Positions 7,448-13,995 of a stretch of 15,714 bases of DNA are shown here, in pieces. The notes below the pieces were generated by a model. It had not been told where the DNA came from and made no database searches. It worked only from the letters and a program-made list of their open reading frames with translations. Within the stretch, counting starts at the first letter, position 1, and the number at the start of each line of letters is the position of its first letter. A program made the position numbers and the translations under genes. The stretch spans positions 1 to 15,714 of the forward strand of contig JAJYIO010000012.1 of the NCBI GenBank assembly GCA_021790035.1, given 5' to 3'. Source of the stretch: a bacterium (GTDB taxonomy: Bacteria; Cyanobacteriota; Sericytochromatia; S15B-MN24; VGJW01).

Positions 7448-8467
7448 TCAACCCCGCCAGAACCCCCGCCGGCGAATGAACTCGAGCGCACGGGCGAACT
7501 CGGCCGGCGGCTCGACCTCGAACTGGAGCCGCTCGCCAGTTCTCGGCTGATCGAAGCTCAGTTGCCAGGCGTGGAGCAGCTGGCCCGAAAGCCGCATGGG
7601 CGTGGGGGCGCTGGAGTAAACTGGATCGCCGATCACCGGATGGCCGATGTGCGCCATGTGCACCCGGATCTGATGCGTCCGCCCGGTCTCGAGTGTCAAT
7701 GCCAGCAGGCTCGCGTCCTTGAACTCCTCCACCACCTCGTAGTGCGTCACGGCGCGCCGGCCACCCGGCACGACCGCCATCCTCACGCGATCCCTGGGCT
7801 GACGGGCGATCGGAGCCTCGACTCTACCGGTGGGATCAGGGAGTCGGCCCGTAACCAGGGCCAGGTAGCGCCGGATCGCTGTCTTGGCCTGGATCTGCGC
7901 CTGTAGCGCCCGGTGGGCCCGATCGTTCTTGGCGACGACCAGGAGGCCAGACGTATCCTTGTCGAGACGATGGACGATCCCCGGCCGCAGCTCCCCGCCG
8001 ATTCCTGACAGATCCTCGATCCGCGCCAGCAAAGCATTGACCAGCGTTCCGCCCGGCGTGCCCGGAGCGGGATGGGTCGCCATCCCCGCCGGCTTGTTCA
8101 CCACCGCCAGGTCGGCATCCTGGTAGACGATCTCGAGCGGCAGGTCCTCGGGCAGAGCGGAAGCAACCTCAAGCGCGGGGATGCGGATGTCGATGCGCTC
8201 GGCCCCCTTGAGCCGCAGAGCCGCCCTGGCTGGCTTTCCGTCGACCCTCACCCCCTCGGCGGCGATGAGGGCCTGCAGCCGTGCCCGCGAAAGCTCGGGA
8301 ACCGCGTCGACCAGGAAGCGGTCGAGCCGCTGGCCGGCGGCCTCCCTGGGCACCTCGACCGTCAGTTCGGCTCTCGGGGCTCCCTCTCCCGGGAGTCGCT
8401 CGGGATCTGGTTCCGAACGGTCATGGCCGAAAGCCGCCGGCCCCTGGGGACCGGCGGCTTCTGGCAT
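7448..8467 (-). CDS. rluD: RluD-family 23S rRNA pseudouridine synthase
   Basis: This 339-residue enzyme is of the RluA/RluD family, which isomerises uridines to pseudouridine in 23S rRNA; RluD acts on helix 69. An S4 RNA-binding domain covers about 45-100 (GQRLDRFLVDAVPELSRARL then LIAAEGVRVDGKPA). The catalytic domain has VVNKPAGMATHP (122-133), the signature HRLDKDTSGLLVVAK (166-180) with catalytic Asp169, and TGRTHQIRVHMAHIGHPVIGD near the C-terminus. The first 30 or so residues are an extra Pro/Gly/Glu-rich stretch and no Shine-Dalgarno precedes ATG 8467, so the true start may lie downstream. It follows the RNase E/G gene by 29 bases on the same strand, which implies co-transcription of two RNA-maturation genes. 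RluA or RluC specificity cannot be excluded, though the S4 domain argues against RluA. Confidence 0.93.
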   Translation of the reverse strand: MPEAAGPQGPAAFGHDRSEPDPERLPGEGAPRAELTVEVPREAAGQRLDRFLVDAVPELSRARLQALIAAEGVRVDGKPARAALRLKGAERIDIRIPALEVASALPEDLPLEIVYQDADLAVVNKPAGMATHPAPGTPGGTLVNALLARIEDLSGIGGELRPGIVHRLDKDTSGLLVVAKNDRAHRALQAQIQAKTAIRRYLALVTGRLPDPTGRVEAPIARQPRDRVRMAVVPGGRRAVTHYEVVEEFKDASLLALTLETGRTHQIRVHMAHIGHPVIGDPVYSSAPTPMRLSGQLLHAWQLSFDQPRTGERLQFEVEPPAEFARALEFIRRRGFWRG

Positions 8468-8496
8468 GGGTTGGACGCAGTCGAACTCGATGGGCC

Positions 8497-11064
8497 CTAT
8501 TCGGCGCCCTTGCGGGTCCGCGGGGCGGCCTTGGCGCGGGTCGCCCCGCCGGTCCGACCACGAGTTCCCTTGGCGCGGTCGGGAGCCTTGGCCTCGCTCG
8601 ATTCGGCTTCGGCAGTCGCAGCCTCTGCCTTGGCGACCTCGACCGCCTTGGCGATCTCGGCAGCTTCGGCAGAACCGGCCTTGCGAACCGCGGTGCGGCG
8701 CGTGCGCTTGACCGGTGCCTCGGCCTCGGTGGCCGCAGCCTCAAGCGAAGCCTCGCCGGTTGCAGCCCGCGCCGGAGCGGCCTCGGCCTCTACCGGCACC
8801 AGTTGCATGACGCCGGGCGCGACCTCGCGGACCTCCATCCTCGGGCGACCGGCCGCCGCCTTTGGCGTGTAGGGGGCCGTGCGCTCGACCGGGCCGACAA
8901 TCGGGCGAAAGCCCGTGATGCCCTTGGGCAGGCGCTTGGCGGAACCCGCTGCCTCGGCAGCCGGCGGCTCGAGAGGAGCGGCCGGGACCGGAAGCGGCTC
9001 GGGCTTGACCACGGCGACCTCGCGCTCCTCCATACCGGATCGCGGTTCGACGACCTCAGCCCTTTCGAACGGCGGCCGCGCCTGTGCGACCTCGGTGCGC
9101 GGGAAGGGCGGACGTCCACCCGCGGCTTCGGCTCGATGGCCGGCCGCAAGCTGTCCGAACCCGCTGCCTGGCACCGGGCCCATCGGCCGCGGACGCTCCA
9201 GGCGTCCGAACCCGCTCGGCTGCGCCAGAGGCTCCTGCGGATGCTCGGCAGCGCCCTCTCGTCCGCCACGACCTCTGCGACGACGACGGCGACGGCGCCC
9301 TCCGGCATCCGCTCCGCCCTCGGCAGTCCCGCTGTCGTGGGAATACACCGCGATATCCTCGGGAGAGGCCTCGAACTCGTCGAAGCTCTCCTCCTCGGGC
9401 GCCAGGTCGAGCGAACCAGGCTCGGCTGGCCGCTCCGCGGCCTCGAACGGGGCGCGACCCTCGCCCTCTCCGCCGCGTCCGCCGCGACGACGACGACGAC
9501 GGCGACGGCGACGAGTGGGTTCACCCTCCCCGCCGGCCTCGGTCTCGAACTCGCCACCTTCGGCCTCGGATTCCGCATACTCGGGCCGCGGCGCCGCCAT
9601 CTCTGGCGCCGGACGACGCTCCCGGCCAAATGGCATGCGACCGGCTCCGTTGGCCTCGCCCCCCGGCTCGACCTCGGAATCCAGGATTTCGGTGGCCAGC
9701 GGCTCCTCGATGAGCTCCTCGACTATCGCCTCCGGCTCGTCGGTAACCGCGGCCGTGATGGCAGCTCCTTCGACGGCAGCCGTCGCGAAGACGTCATTGC
9801 GGACCCGGCCCACGCCATGGCAGTGCGGACAAGCCCTGGTCATCTGCTCGAGGAGGGTCTGCCCCTGTCGCCGGCGCGCTACTTCCAGCAGTCCGTGCTC
9901 CGAGAACTGGCTCGTGATCTGCGGCCGGCTCTTGTCGGGCCGCAACGCCTCTTCGAAGTGCCGGATGACCTTCTGGCGATCGGCAGGGAAATCCATGCTG
10001 ATGAAGTCGATGATGACCACCCCGCCGATGTCGCGCAGCCGAAGCTGCCGGGCGATCTCGGTGGCCGCCTCGAGGTTGGTCCGCAGGACCGTGTCCTGGA
10101 GGCTCTTGCTGTTGGTCAGACGACCCGAGTTGACATCGATGACGGTGAGGGCCTCGGTTGGCTCGATGACGATGCTGCCGCCCGAAGGCAGCCTGATGGT
10201 GGGTTTCAAGGCGTTCTCGATTTCCCCGTAAATCTTGTAGTGGTTCATCACGGTGTCCTTGCCACCGTGCAACTGCAGGTTCTTGACCATGTCAGGCATC
10301 CAGCCCGAGAGCAGGTCTGCCGCCCGCTGGAGGCCCTCGACGCTGTCGAGGACGATCTTCTCCGTCTCGGCCGACAGGGCGTCACGCAGCACCCGCGTCA
10401 TGAGATCGTGATCGCGATACAGCAGCGCGGGAGCGTGGCGAACCTGCGCCACGTGGAGGATCTCGGCCCAGCGGTCGATGAGCTCGTCGATATCCCGCCG
10501 GAGTTCTTCCTCGGAGGCCCCGATCGCCTCGGTGCGGACGATCAGTCCGTGCCCTGGATCCTTGAGGTTGAATGCGATCCGGCGCAGGCGCTCGCGCTCC
10601 TTGGAATCGACGATGCGGCGCGAGATGCAGACCCGATTGTCGTGCGGAACGAATACCAGGTACCGACCCGGGACCGAGATGCGACCGGTCAACCGGGCGC
10701 CCTTGCTACCGGTCGGCGCCTTGGCGATCTGCACGATCAGCTTGTCGCCGCTGCGGACGACCGGCACCTTGCCCTTCTTCCTGGCGCTGGGGCTGGGGGG
10801 AAGGTCCGCCACGTGAATGAAGCCGTTCTTCTCGTGGCCGATATTGATGAATGCGGCCTCGATCGCCGGGACGACGGACTCGACCTTGCCGAGGATGATG
10901 TCGCCGACGAGTTGCTCGCCCTGGCGCATCACGAACTCGCTGGCTCGGCCGTCCTCCATGACGACTGCGAGGTCGTTCGCCTCGCTGATGACGATCTCTT
11001 TTCTTACGGTCCTGGGTGGTAGTTCGAGCTCGCTTCTGCGGGTTCTATGTTGTTCTCTGAGCAC
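8497..11064 (-). CDS. rne: Ribonuclease E/G with long arginine-rich tail
   Basis: This is the endoribonuclease that starts mRNA decay and processes rRNA and tRNA precursors. From GTG 11064 it has 855 residues; TTG 11067 is equally possible. Both sit after AAGGGG (11074-11079). The frame is open further upstream, but those residues are not family-like. The catalytic half (about 20-425) holds the S1 domain (GDIILGKVESVVPAIEAAF, then INIGHEKNGFIHVADL), the DNase-I-like domain with metal-binding Asp310 (LTVIDVNSG) and Asp353 (GVVIIDF), and a zinc-link Cys412-x-x-Cys415 (ACPHCHG). These match E. coli D303, D346, C404 and C407 closely. The remaining 430 residues are disordered: acidic at first, with ten consecutive Arg at 518-527 and eight at 590-597, each next to GGRGG or GRGGR, then an Ala/Lys/Glu/Arg-rich end. 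Such tails usually bind RNA and degradosome partners. rluD follows directly. Confidence 0.95.
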   Translation of the reverse strand: MLREQHRTRRSELELPPRTVRKEIVISEANDLAVVMEDGRASEFVMRQGEQLVGDIILGKVESVVPAIEAAFINIGHEKNGFIHVADLPPSPSARKKGKVPVVRSGDKLIVQIAKAPTGSKGARLTGRISVPGRYLVFVPHDNRVCISRRIVDSKERERLRRIAFNLKDPGHGLIVRTEAIGASEEELRRDIDELIDRWAEILHVAQVRHAPALLYRDHDLMTRVLRDALSAETEKIVLDSVEGLQRAADLLSGWMPDMVKNLQLHGGKDTVMNHYKIYGEIENALKPTIRLPSGGSIVIEPTEALTVIDVNSGRLTNSKSLQDTVLRTNLEAATEIARQLRLRDIGGVVIIDFISMDFPADRQKVIRHFEEALRPDKSRPQITSQFSEHGLLEVARRRQGQTLLEQMTRACPHCHGVGRVRNDVFATAAVEGAAITAAVTDEPEAIVEELIEEPLATEILDSEVEPGGEANGAGRMPFGRERRPAPEMAAPRPEYAESEAEGGEFETEAGGEGEPTRRRRRRRRRRGGRGGEGEGRAPFEAAERPAEPGSLDLAPEEESFDEFEASPEDIAVYSHDSGTAEGGADAGGRRRRRRRRGRGGREGAAEHPQEPLAQPSGFGRLERPRPMGPVPGSGFGQLAAGHRAEAAGGRPPFPRTEVAQARPPFERAEVVEPRSGMEEREVAVVKPEPLPVPAAPLEPPAAEAAGSAKRLPKGITGFRPIVGPVERTAPYTPKAAAGRPRMEVREVAPGVMQLVPVEAEAAPARAATGEASLEAAATEAEAPVKRTRRTAVRKAGSAEAAEIAKAVEVAKAEAATAEAESSEAKAPDRAKGTRGRTGGATRAKAAPRTRKGAE

Positions 11065-11073
11065 CAAAACTCG

Positions 11074-11079
11074 CCCCTT
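11074..11079 (-). promoter_or_regulatory. Shine-Dalgarno of rne
   Basis: AAGGGG on the minus strand, nine bases before GTG 11064 and six before TTG 11067. It decides against starts further upstream in the same open frame. Confidence 0.6.
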
Positions 11080-11278
11080 CTGTGCGGTGTGGCCAGCCGA
11101 CAACCGGCTCCGCGCCAAGGGGCCGTGTGGGCCCGCTGTCGGCGAATTGAGCCAGGAACAAGCTGGTGGTGGGCTCCAATGTCTGACGATCCTTTGTGCT
11201 GAATCGCCTGTTTTTGCGCTCAACCTCTATCTCGATAAGCCTGTCCCCGATTGGGACACCTGGAGGGAGCCGCGCGAA

Positions 11279-11296
11279 AACTTTGGGGTCAAAGTT
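11279..11296 (-). promoter_or_regulatory. Inverted repeat overlapping the putative rne -10
   Basis: AACTTTG-(4)-CAAAGTT is a perfect seven-base inverted repeat. It overlaps the -10 candidate and the expected start of transcription of rne, so it may be an operator. As RNA it could instead be a hairpin at the very start of the leader. Confidence 0.35.
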
Positions 11297-11320
11297 ATCA
11301 TTACGAACTCGGGACGTCAA
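11292..11320 (-). promoter_or_regulatory. Candidate rne promoter
   Basis: On the minus strand TTGACG (11320-11315) and TAACTT (11297-11292) are separated by 17 bases: five of six -35 consensus bases and the TANNNT core of a -10. Transcription would start near 11285, giving a leader of roughly 220 bases before the rne start codon. Confidence 0.35.
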
Positions 11321-11534
11321 GGGCAGGGGGGCTCGAGCCGGTAGAGCGCCTGTCTGCATGCGCTACGGCCTCAGACCGGCCTTGCAGTACCTGGATTTGG
11401 TGATCGGGAGCACAACCATGAGGGCTCCGGTCCTCGTAGGATCTTTGCCGGAAGTGGTCCATGCACTCCTGGCCCTCACCACTCGATGAAGCCGCCGAGG
11501 CTGCGATGCGAAGCTGCCCTGGCCCGTGGCTGGC

Positions 11535-11596
11535 GGTAGTTTGCGGGGGGCAAGGCCCCCTGCAAGTCACTGCCCCGAAGGGGAGTCTCTGGTGAG
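11535..11596 (+). repeat. 62-base direct repeat, copy 1
   Basis: This is identical over 62 bases to 11678-11739. It contains hairpin A (11541-11565: arms TTGC plus a G-run against a C-run plus GCAA) and hairpin B (11569-11586: ACT, bulged G, CCCC, loop GAA, GGGG, AGT). An AGGGGAG Shine-Dalgarno lies inside hairpin B, and the element ends in GTGAG. In this copy the GTG (11592) opens a short frame that runs to the ruvC start. Confidence 0.9.
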
Positions 11597-11738
11597 TTAC
11601 CCACCGTCTGCGTCGACAGCGTTGAACGAAACGCTACCGTTTGAGCGTGGCTACGCAGCAGCTTGCCCGCAGCGGGGGGTAGTTTGCGGGGGGCAAGGCC
11701 CCCTGCAAGTCACTGCCCCGAAGGGGAGTCTCTGGTGA
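11592..11738 (+). CDS. Possible 48-residue leader peptide before ruvC
   Basis: This frame opens at GTG 11592 with the same Shine-Dalgarno (AGGGGAG, six-base spacer) as ruvC, because the whole initiation region is duplicated. It encodes 48 residues starting VSYPPSASTALNETLPFERG and ends at TGA 11736-11738, overlapping the ruvC start as GTGA. That arrangement would couple ruvC translation to it. The second half is just translation of repeat copy 2 (Gly/Pro/Cys-rich), which argues against a functional protein. It may be a chance frame created by the duplication. Confidence 0.25.
   Translation: MSYPPSASTALNETLPFERGYAAACPQRGVVCGGQGPLQVTAPKGSLW
11618..11642 (+). other. Two mutually exclusive small hairpins between repeat copies
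   Basis: AGCGTT-(6)-AACGCT (11618-11635) and AAACG-(4)-CGTTT (11629-11642) share bases, so only one can form at a time. They lie in the 81-base spacer between the two 62-base repeats, upstream of ruvC. Confidence 0.3.
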
Positions 11739-11739
11739 G
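11678..11739 (+). repeat. 62-base direct repeat, copy 2, carrying the ruvC start
   Basis: Exact copy of 11535-11596, offset by 143 bases. Hairpin A is at 11684-11708 (ten pairs including one G-T, five-base loop) and hairpin B at 11712-11729. The ruvC Shine-Dalgarno (11722-11728) lies in the 3' arm of hairpin B and GTG 11735 is the ruvC start, so folding would hide the ribosome-binding site. Confidence 0.9.
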
Positions 11740-12232
11740 GATACTCGGCATCGATCCGGGAACGGCCCGCGTGGGCTACGGCGTCATCGACGTCGATGCT
11801 TCGGGCCGGACGGCATGCGCCGCCGTGGGGGCGATCGTGACGCGCAAGGGCGATCCCATCGCCGACCGCCTGCGCGAGATCCATGCCGACGTCTCGAGCC
11901 TCATGGAGACCTATGCACCGGATCAGGTGGCCGTCGAGGAACTCTTCTTCGTCCAGAACATCACAACCGGCATCAACGTGGCGATGGCGCGCGGAGTCAT
12001 CCTGCTGGCCGCCGCACAGCACGGCCTGTCCGTGTCGAGCTACGTGCCGATGGTCGTCAAGCTGGCGGTGACTGGCTACGGCAAGGCAGACAAGCGGCAG
12101 GTGCAAGAAGGTGTTCGCGATCTCCTGGCCCTGGCTGCCATACCCAAACCTGATGACGCCGCTGATGCCCTGGCCGTGGCGCTTTGCCACCTTAACCACC
12201 TCGACGGACCAGCCCGGGCGATCGGGCGCTAA
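11735..12232 (+). CDS. ruvC: Holliday junction endonuclease RuvC
   Basis: RuvC is the dimeric nuclease that cuts Holliday junctions symmetrically during recombinational repair. The 165-residue length is normal (E. coli 173). The four acidic catalytic residues are present: Asp7 in RILGIDPGTARVGYG, Glu68 in VAVEELFF, and Asp141 and Asp144 in KPDDAADALAVALCH. The segment VKLAVTGYGKADKRQVQ (108-124) matches the DNA-contact region. The GTG start is fixed by this conserved N-terminus and by AGGGGAG six bases upstream, both within a 62-base repeat whose hairpin could mask them. ruvA follows after a short gap. ruvB is not next but lies about 1.9 kb downstream, beyond two minus-strand genes. Confidence 0.97.
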   Translation: MRILGIDPGTARVGYGVIDVDASGRTACAAVGAIVTRKGDPIADRLREIHADVSSLMETYAPDQVAVEELFFVQNITTGINVAMARGVILLAAAQHGLSVSSYVPMVVKLAVTGYGKADKRQVQEGVRDLLALAAIPKPDDAADALAVALCHLNHLDGPARAIGR

Positions 12233-12277
12233 CGTGGGCAAGGAGCCCGGCGGGTCGCCGTCGTGGCACAATGGGGC

Positions 12278-12862
12278 GTGATCTACTCGGTTTCCGGCAC
12301 GCTTGCCCACAAGGATGACGACCATGCGGTCGTGGAGGCCTGCGGGGTAGGCTACCAGATTTCGTGCGCCCCCGCCCATCTGGCGCGCCTGGGCGATCGT
12401 GGCAGTCAGGTTCGCATCCTTACTCACCTGGTCCATCGCGAGGACGCCATGATTCTCTACGGCTTCGAGACCGAGGCCGATCGCGAACTCTTCTTGCTAC
12501 TGGTCGCGATCAACGGGATCGGAGCTTCCAAGGCCCTGGGTCTCCTCAATATCGGCGGGACCGAGGCTGCGGCGGCGATCCGGACGGGCGATGTCCGGCG
12601 GCTGGCCCAGGCCCCGGGTATCGGCGCCAAGATCGCCCAGCGCATCGTACTCGAGCTGAAGGGCAAGCTCTCCGGCCAGCCAGCCCTGCGGGCCACCGAC
12701 CTCCCCCCGCCCGTGCCCACCGCTCTGGCAGAAGCCGAGCTTGCCCTCCTGTCGCTCGGCTACACCGAGGACGAGGCCCGGATGGCGCTGGCCAGCATTC
12801 CCGCGTCGACTCCCGTCGAAGATGCCATCCGCCAGGCGATCCTGGCCGTCACTGAAAGTTAG
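12278..12862 (+). CDS. ruvA: Holliday junction branch-migration subunit RuvA
   Basis: RuvA is a tetramer that binds the four-way junction and loads RuvB motors on it. From GTG 12278 it has 194 residues (E. coli 203). I chose this start because the product then begins MIYSVSGTLAHK, matching the family's MI-x-x-(L/V)-x-G opening. An in-frame GTG at 12263 would add five residues and cannot be excluded; neither has a clear Shine-Dalgarno at normal distance. Domain I is an OB-fold (to about 65, with HAVVEACGVGYQI). Domain II has two helix-hairpin-helix motifs, INGIGASKALGLL and APGIGAKIAQRIVLELKGKL. Domain III, which contacts RuvB, is the last 50 residues (LLSLGYTEDEARMAL). It lies 45 bases after ruvC, so the two share an operon. 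Confidence 0.96.
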   Translation: MIYSVSGTLAHKDDDHAVVEACGVGYQISCAPAHLARLGDRGSQVRILTHLVHREDAMILYGFETEADRELFLLLVAINGIGASKALGLLNIGGTEAAAAIRTGDVRRLAQAPGIGAKIAQRIVLELKGKLSGQPALRATDLPPPVPTALAEAELALLSLGYTEDEARMALASIPASTPVEDAIRQAILAVTES

Positions 12863-12884
12863 AGGGAAACTTCCATTCTCCCTC
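12862..12884 (+). terminator. Candidate hairpin after ruvA
   Basis: GAGGGA (12862-12867) and TCCCTC (12879-12884) pair perfectly around an 11-base loop and begin at the last base of the ruvA stop. It would close the ruvCA transcript, but no T-run follows. Confidence 0.3.
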
Positions 12885-12949
12885 GCAAGCTCGGGCGAAG
12901 ATTCCACGCCAAAAGACGCCGTTCGCGAGATGCCTGACAACGCCAGGTC

Positions 12950-12963
12950 GGCTCGATCGAGCC
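12950..12963. terminator. 14-base palindrome next to the kinase stop
   Basis: GGCTCGATCGAGCC is a perfect palindrome directly against the histidine kinase stop codon, in the convergent gap with ruvA. It could form a five-pair hairpin with a GATC loop on either strand. It may be a weak terminator or a protein site. Confidence 0.3.
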
Positions 12964-13890
12964 CTAGGTTCCGGTGTCCACCGGCAGGGGCAGGGTGAAC
13001 CAGAAACGGCTACCGACGCCAGGCTCGCTGTCGAGACCGATGTTGCCACCGTGGGCCTCGACGATGGCCTTGGCGATCGAGAGGCCCAGCCCCAGGCCGC
13101 TCCGAGGTCTTGCCGAGCCGGCCTCCCCCTGGACGAACTTGACGAAGAGCTCCTCGGCCCCCTCCCGGGAGAAGCCGGGTCCCGAATCTCGCACCTCGAC
13201 GTGAGCCATGCCATCGCTCATCGTGGCTGATATCCAGATGCTGCCGCTGGGAGGGGTGAACTTGATCGCATTGCCGACCAGGTTGAACAGGGCCTGCTCG
13301 ATACGCCCTGGATCCATGACCAGCTGCATGCTCGAGTTCGGGAGCGAAAGCGTGAGCCCGAGCGCCTTGTCGAGTGCTTGCGGAAGGAGGCTCTCGACAG
13401 CCTCCTGGATCTTGATCTTGAGATCCGCCGTCTCGAGGTCGAGGCGAAAGCTGCCTGCCTCCAGGCGAGCGTAGTCGAGCAGGTCGTTCACCAGGCGCTC
13501 CATCCGGCGCGTACTCGCGAGGATCTGACCGACGTGACGCTGAAGATCCCGATCCGAACGTGCGATGAGCTCGTCTTCGAGAAACTCCGCGTATCCAAGA
13601 ATGCTGGTCATCGGGGTTCGAAGCTCGTGCGAGACGATGTTGACGAACTCGTTGTGAGCCCGGTCCAGCCGGTGGACCCGGCTAGCGTGATCCTGTTCCG
13701 CTTGCTCGAGCGTCCGGACGTTATCGAGCAACTGCGCCTTGAGGTCGACAGCCTCGATACGCTGCCGCAGGAGTTCGGCCCGCTGCTCTTCGATCAGACG
13801 CTCAGCAGCCTCGAGTTTGGCGAGCAGGGTAGCCCGCTCGAACTCTAGATTTGAGAAGCGATCTTCCATAAGACCGGAGGCCTGGCGCAC
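12964..13890 (-). CDS. Soluble histidine kinase with coiled-coil N-terminus
   Basis: This is a 308-residue two-component sensor kinase. Residues about 10-75 are a heptad-rich coiled coil (FSNLEFERATLLAKLEAAE and onward). A HisKA domain with phospho-accepting His88 in FVNIVSHELRTPMTSILGY follows. The HATPase domain has an N box with Asn207 (LFNLVGNAIKFTPP), a G1 box DSGPG (235-239) and a G2 box GLGLGLSIAKAIVEAHGG (265 on), so it should be active. There is no transmembrane segment, PAS, GAF or receiver domain, so the input is probably cytoplasmic or through a partner. No response regulator is in the window. The start is GTG 13890 with AGGA nine bases upstream; ATG 13869 is an alternative. It lies 105 bases after the metallo-hydrolase on the same strand, with a ten-base inverted repeat and a possible own promoter in that gap. 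Confidence 0.92.
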   Translation of the reverse strand: MRQASGLMEDRFSNLEFERATLLAKLEAAERLIEEQRAELLRQRIEAVDLKAQLLDNVRTLEQAEQDHASRVHRLDRAHNEFVNIVSHELRTPMTSILGYAEFLEDELIARSDRDLQRHVGQILASTRRMERLVNDLLDYARLEAGSFRLDLETADLKIKIQEAVESLLPQALDKALGLTLSLPNSSMQLVMDPGRIEQALFNLVGNAIKFTPPSGSIWISATMSDGMAHVEVRDSGPGFSREGAEELFVKFVQGEAGSARPRSGLGLGLSIAKAIVEAHGGNIGLDSEPGVGSRFWFTLPLPVDTGT

Positions 13891-13906
13891 GTCCTGCAGT
13901 CCTGAA

Positions 13907-13945
13907 GCAAAAGCGAATTGACAGCTTATTATGGATCGCTTTTGC
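13907..13945 (-). promoter_or_regulatory. Ten-base inverted repeat around a -10-like box upstream of the kinase
   Basis: GCAAAAGCGA (13907-13916) and TCGCTTTTGC (13936-13945) form a perfect ten-base inverted repeat with a 19-base AT-rich centre. On the minus strand the centre holds CATAAT (13933-13928), five of six -10 consensus bases; the matching -35 (TTCCAA) is poor. It may be an operator/promoter for the kinase gene, or an RNA hairpin ending the upstream metallo-hydrolase transcript. Confidence 0.5.
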
Positions 13946-13995
13946 CGGTCTTGGAAGTCGTCTTGACCTGCGCTTCGAGCTTTCCCCGGGTCTCT

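Larger units (their letters stand above)
11068..11534. other. Non-coding region upstream of rne and ruvC
   Basis: The short frames crossing these 467 bases do not look like real genes. On the minus strand they would form the rne leader and promoter: a -35/-10 pair at 11292-11320, an 18-base inverted repeat over the -10 (11279-11296), and a hairpin with arms TGTCCC / GGGACA (11242-11258) in the leader. A tRNA-like string at 11331-11360 does not fold into a tRNA. I see nothing definable in 11360-11534 beyond the start of the ruvC side. Confidence 0.5.

Noticed and set aside
9481..9515. Trinucleotide repeat of CGA/CGG units as a possible CRISPR or satellite
   Set aside because: It simply encodes the poly-arginine run in the RNase E tail.
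8281..11022. Plus-strand frame of 913 codons opposite rluD and rne
   Set aside because: It mirrors the codon positions of RNase E, which has full catalytic motifs; the opposite product has no recognisable domain.
11331..11360. tRNA-like string (GCTC...GGTAGAGCGCCTG) resembling a D-arm and anticodon stem
   Set aside because: The D-stem can pair, but the anticodon stem does not pair, no T-arm sequence follows, and no acceptor stem partner is found.
11196..11489. Possible 97-residue gene between rne and ruvC
   Set aside because: No Shine-Dalgarno, no recognisable domain, and it crosses the region that looks like the rne promoter and leader.
11535..11739. CRISPR array or insertion sequence ends
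   Set aside because: Only two direct copies with an 81-base spacer, no transposase, no target-site duplication and no cas genes.
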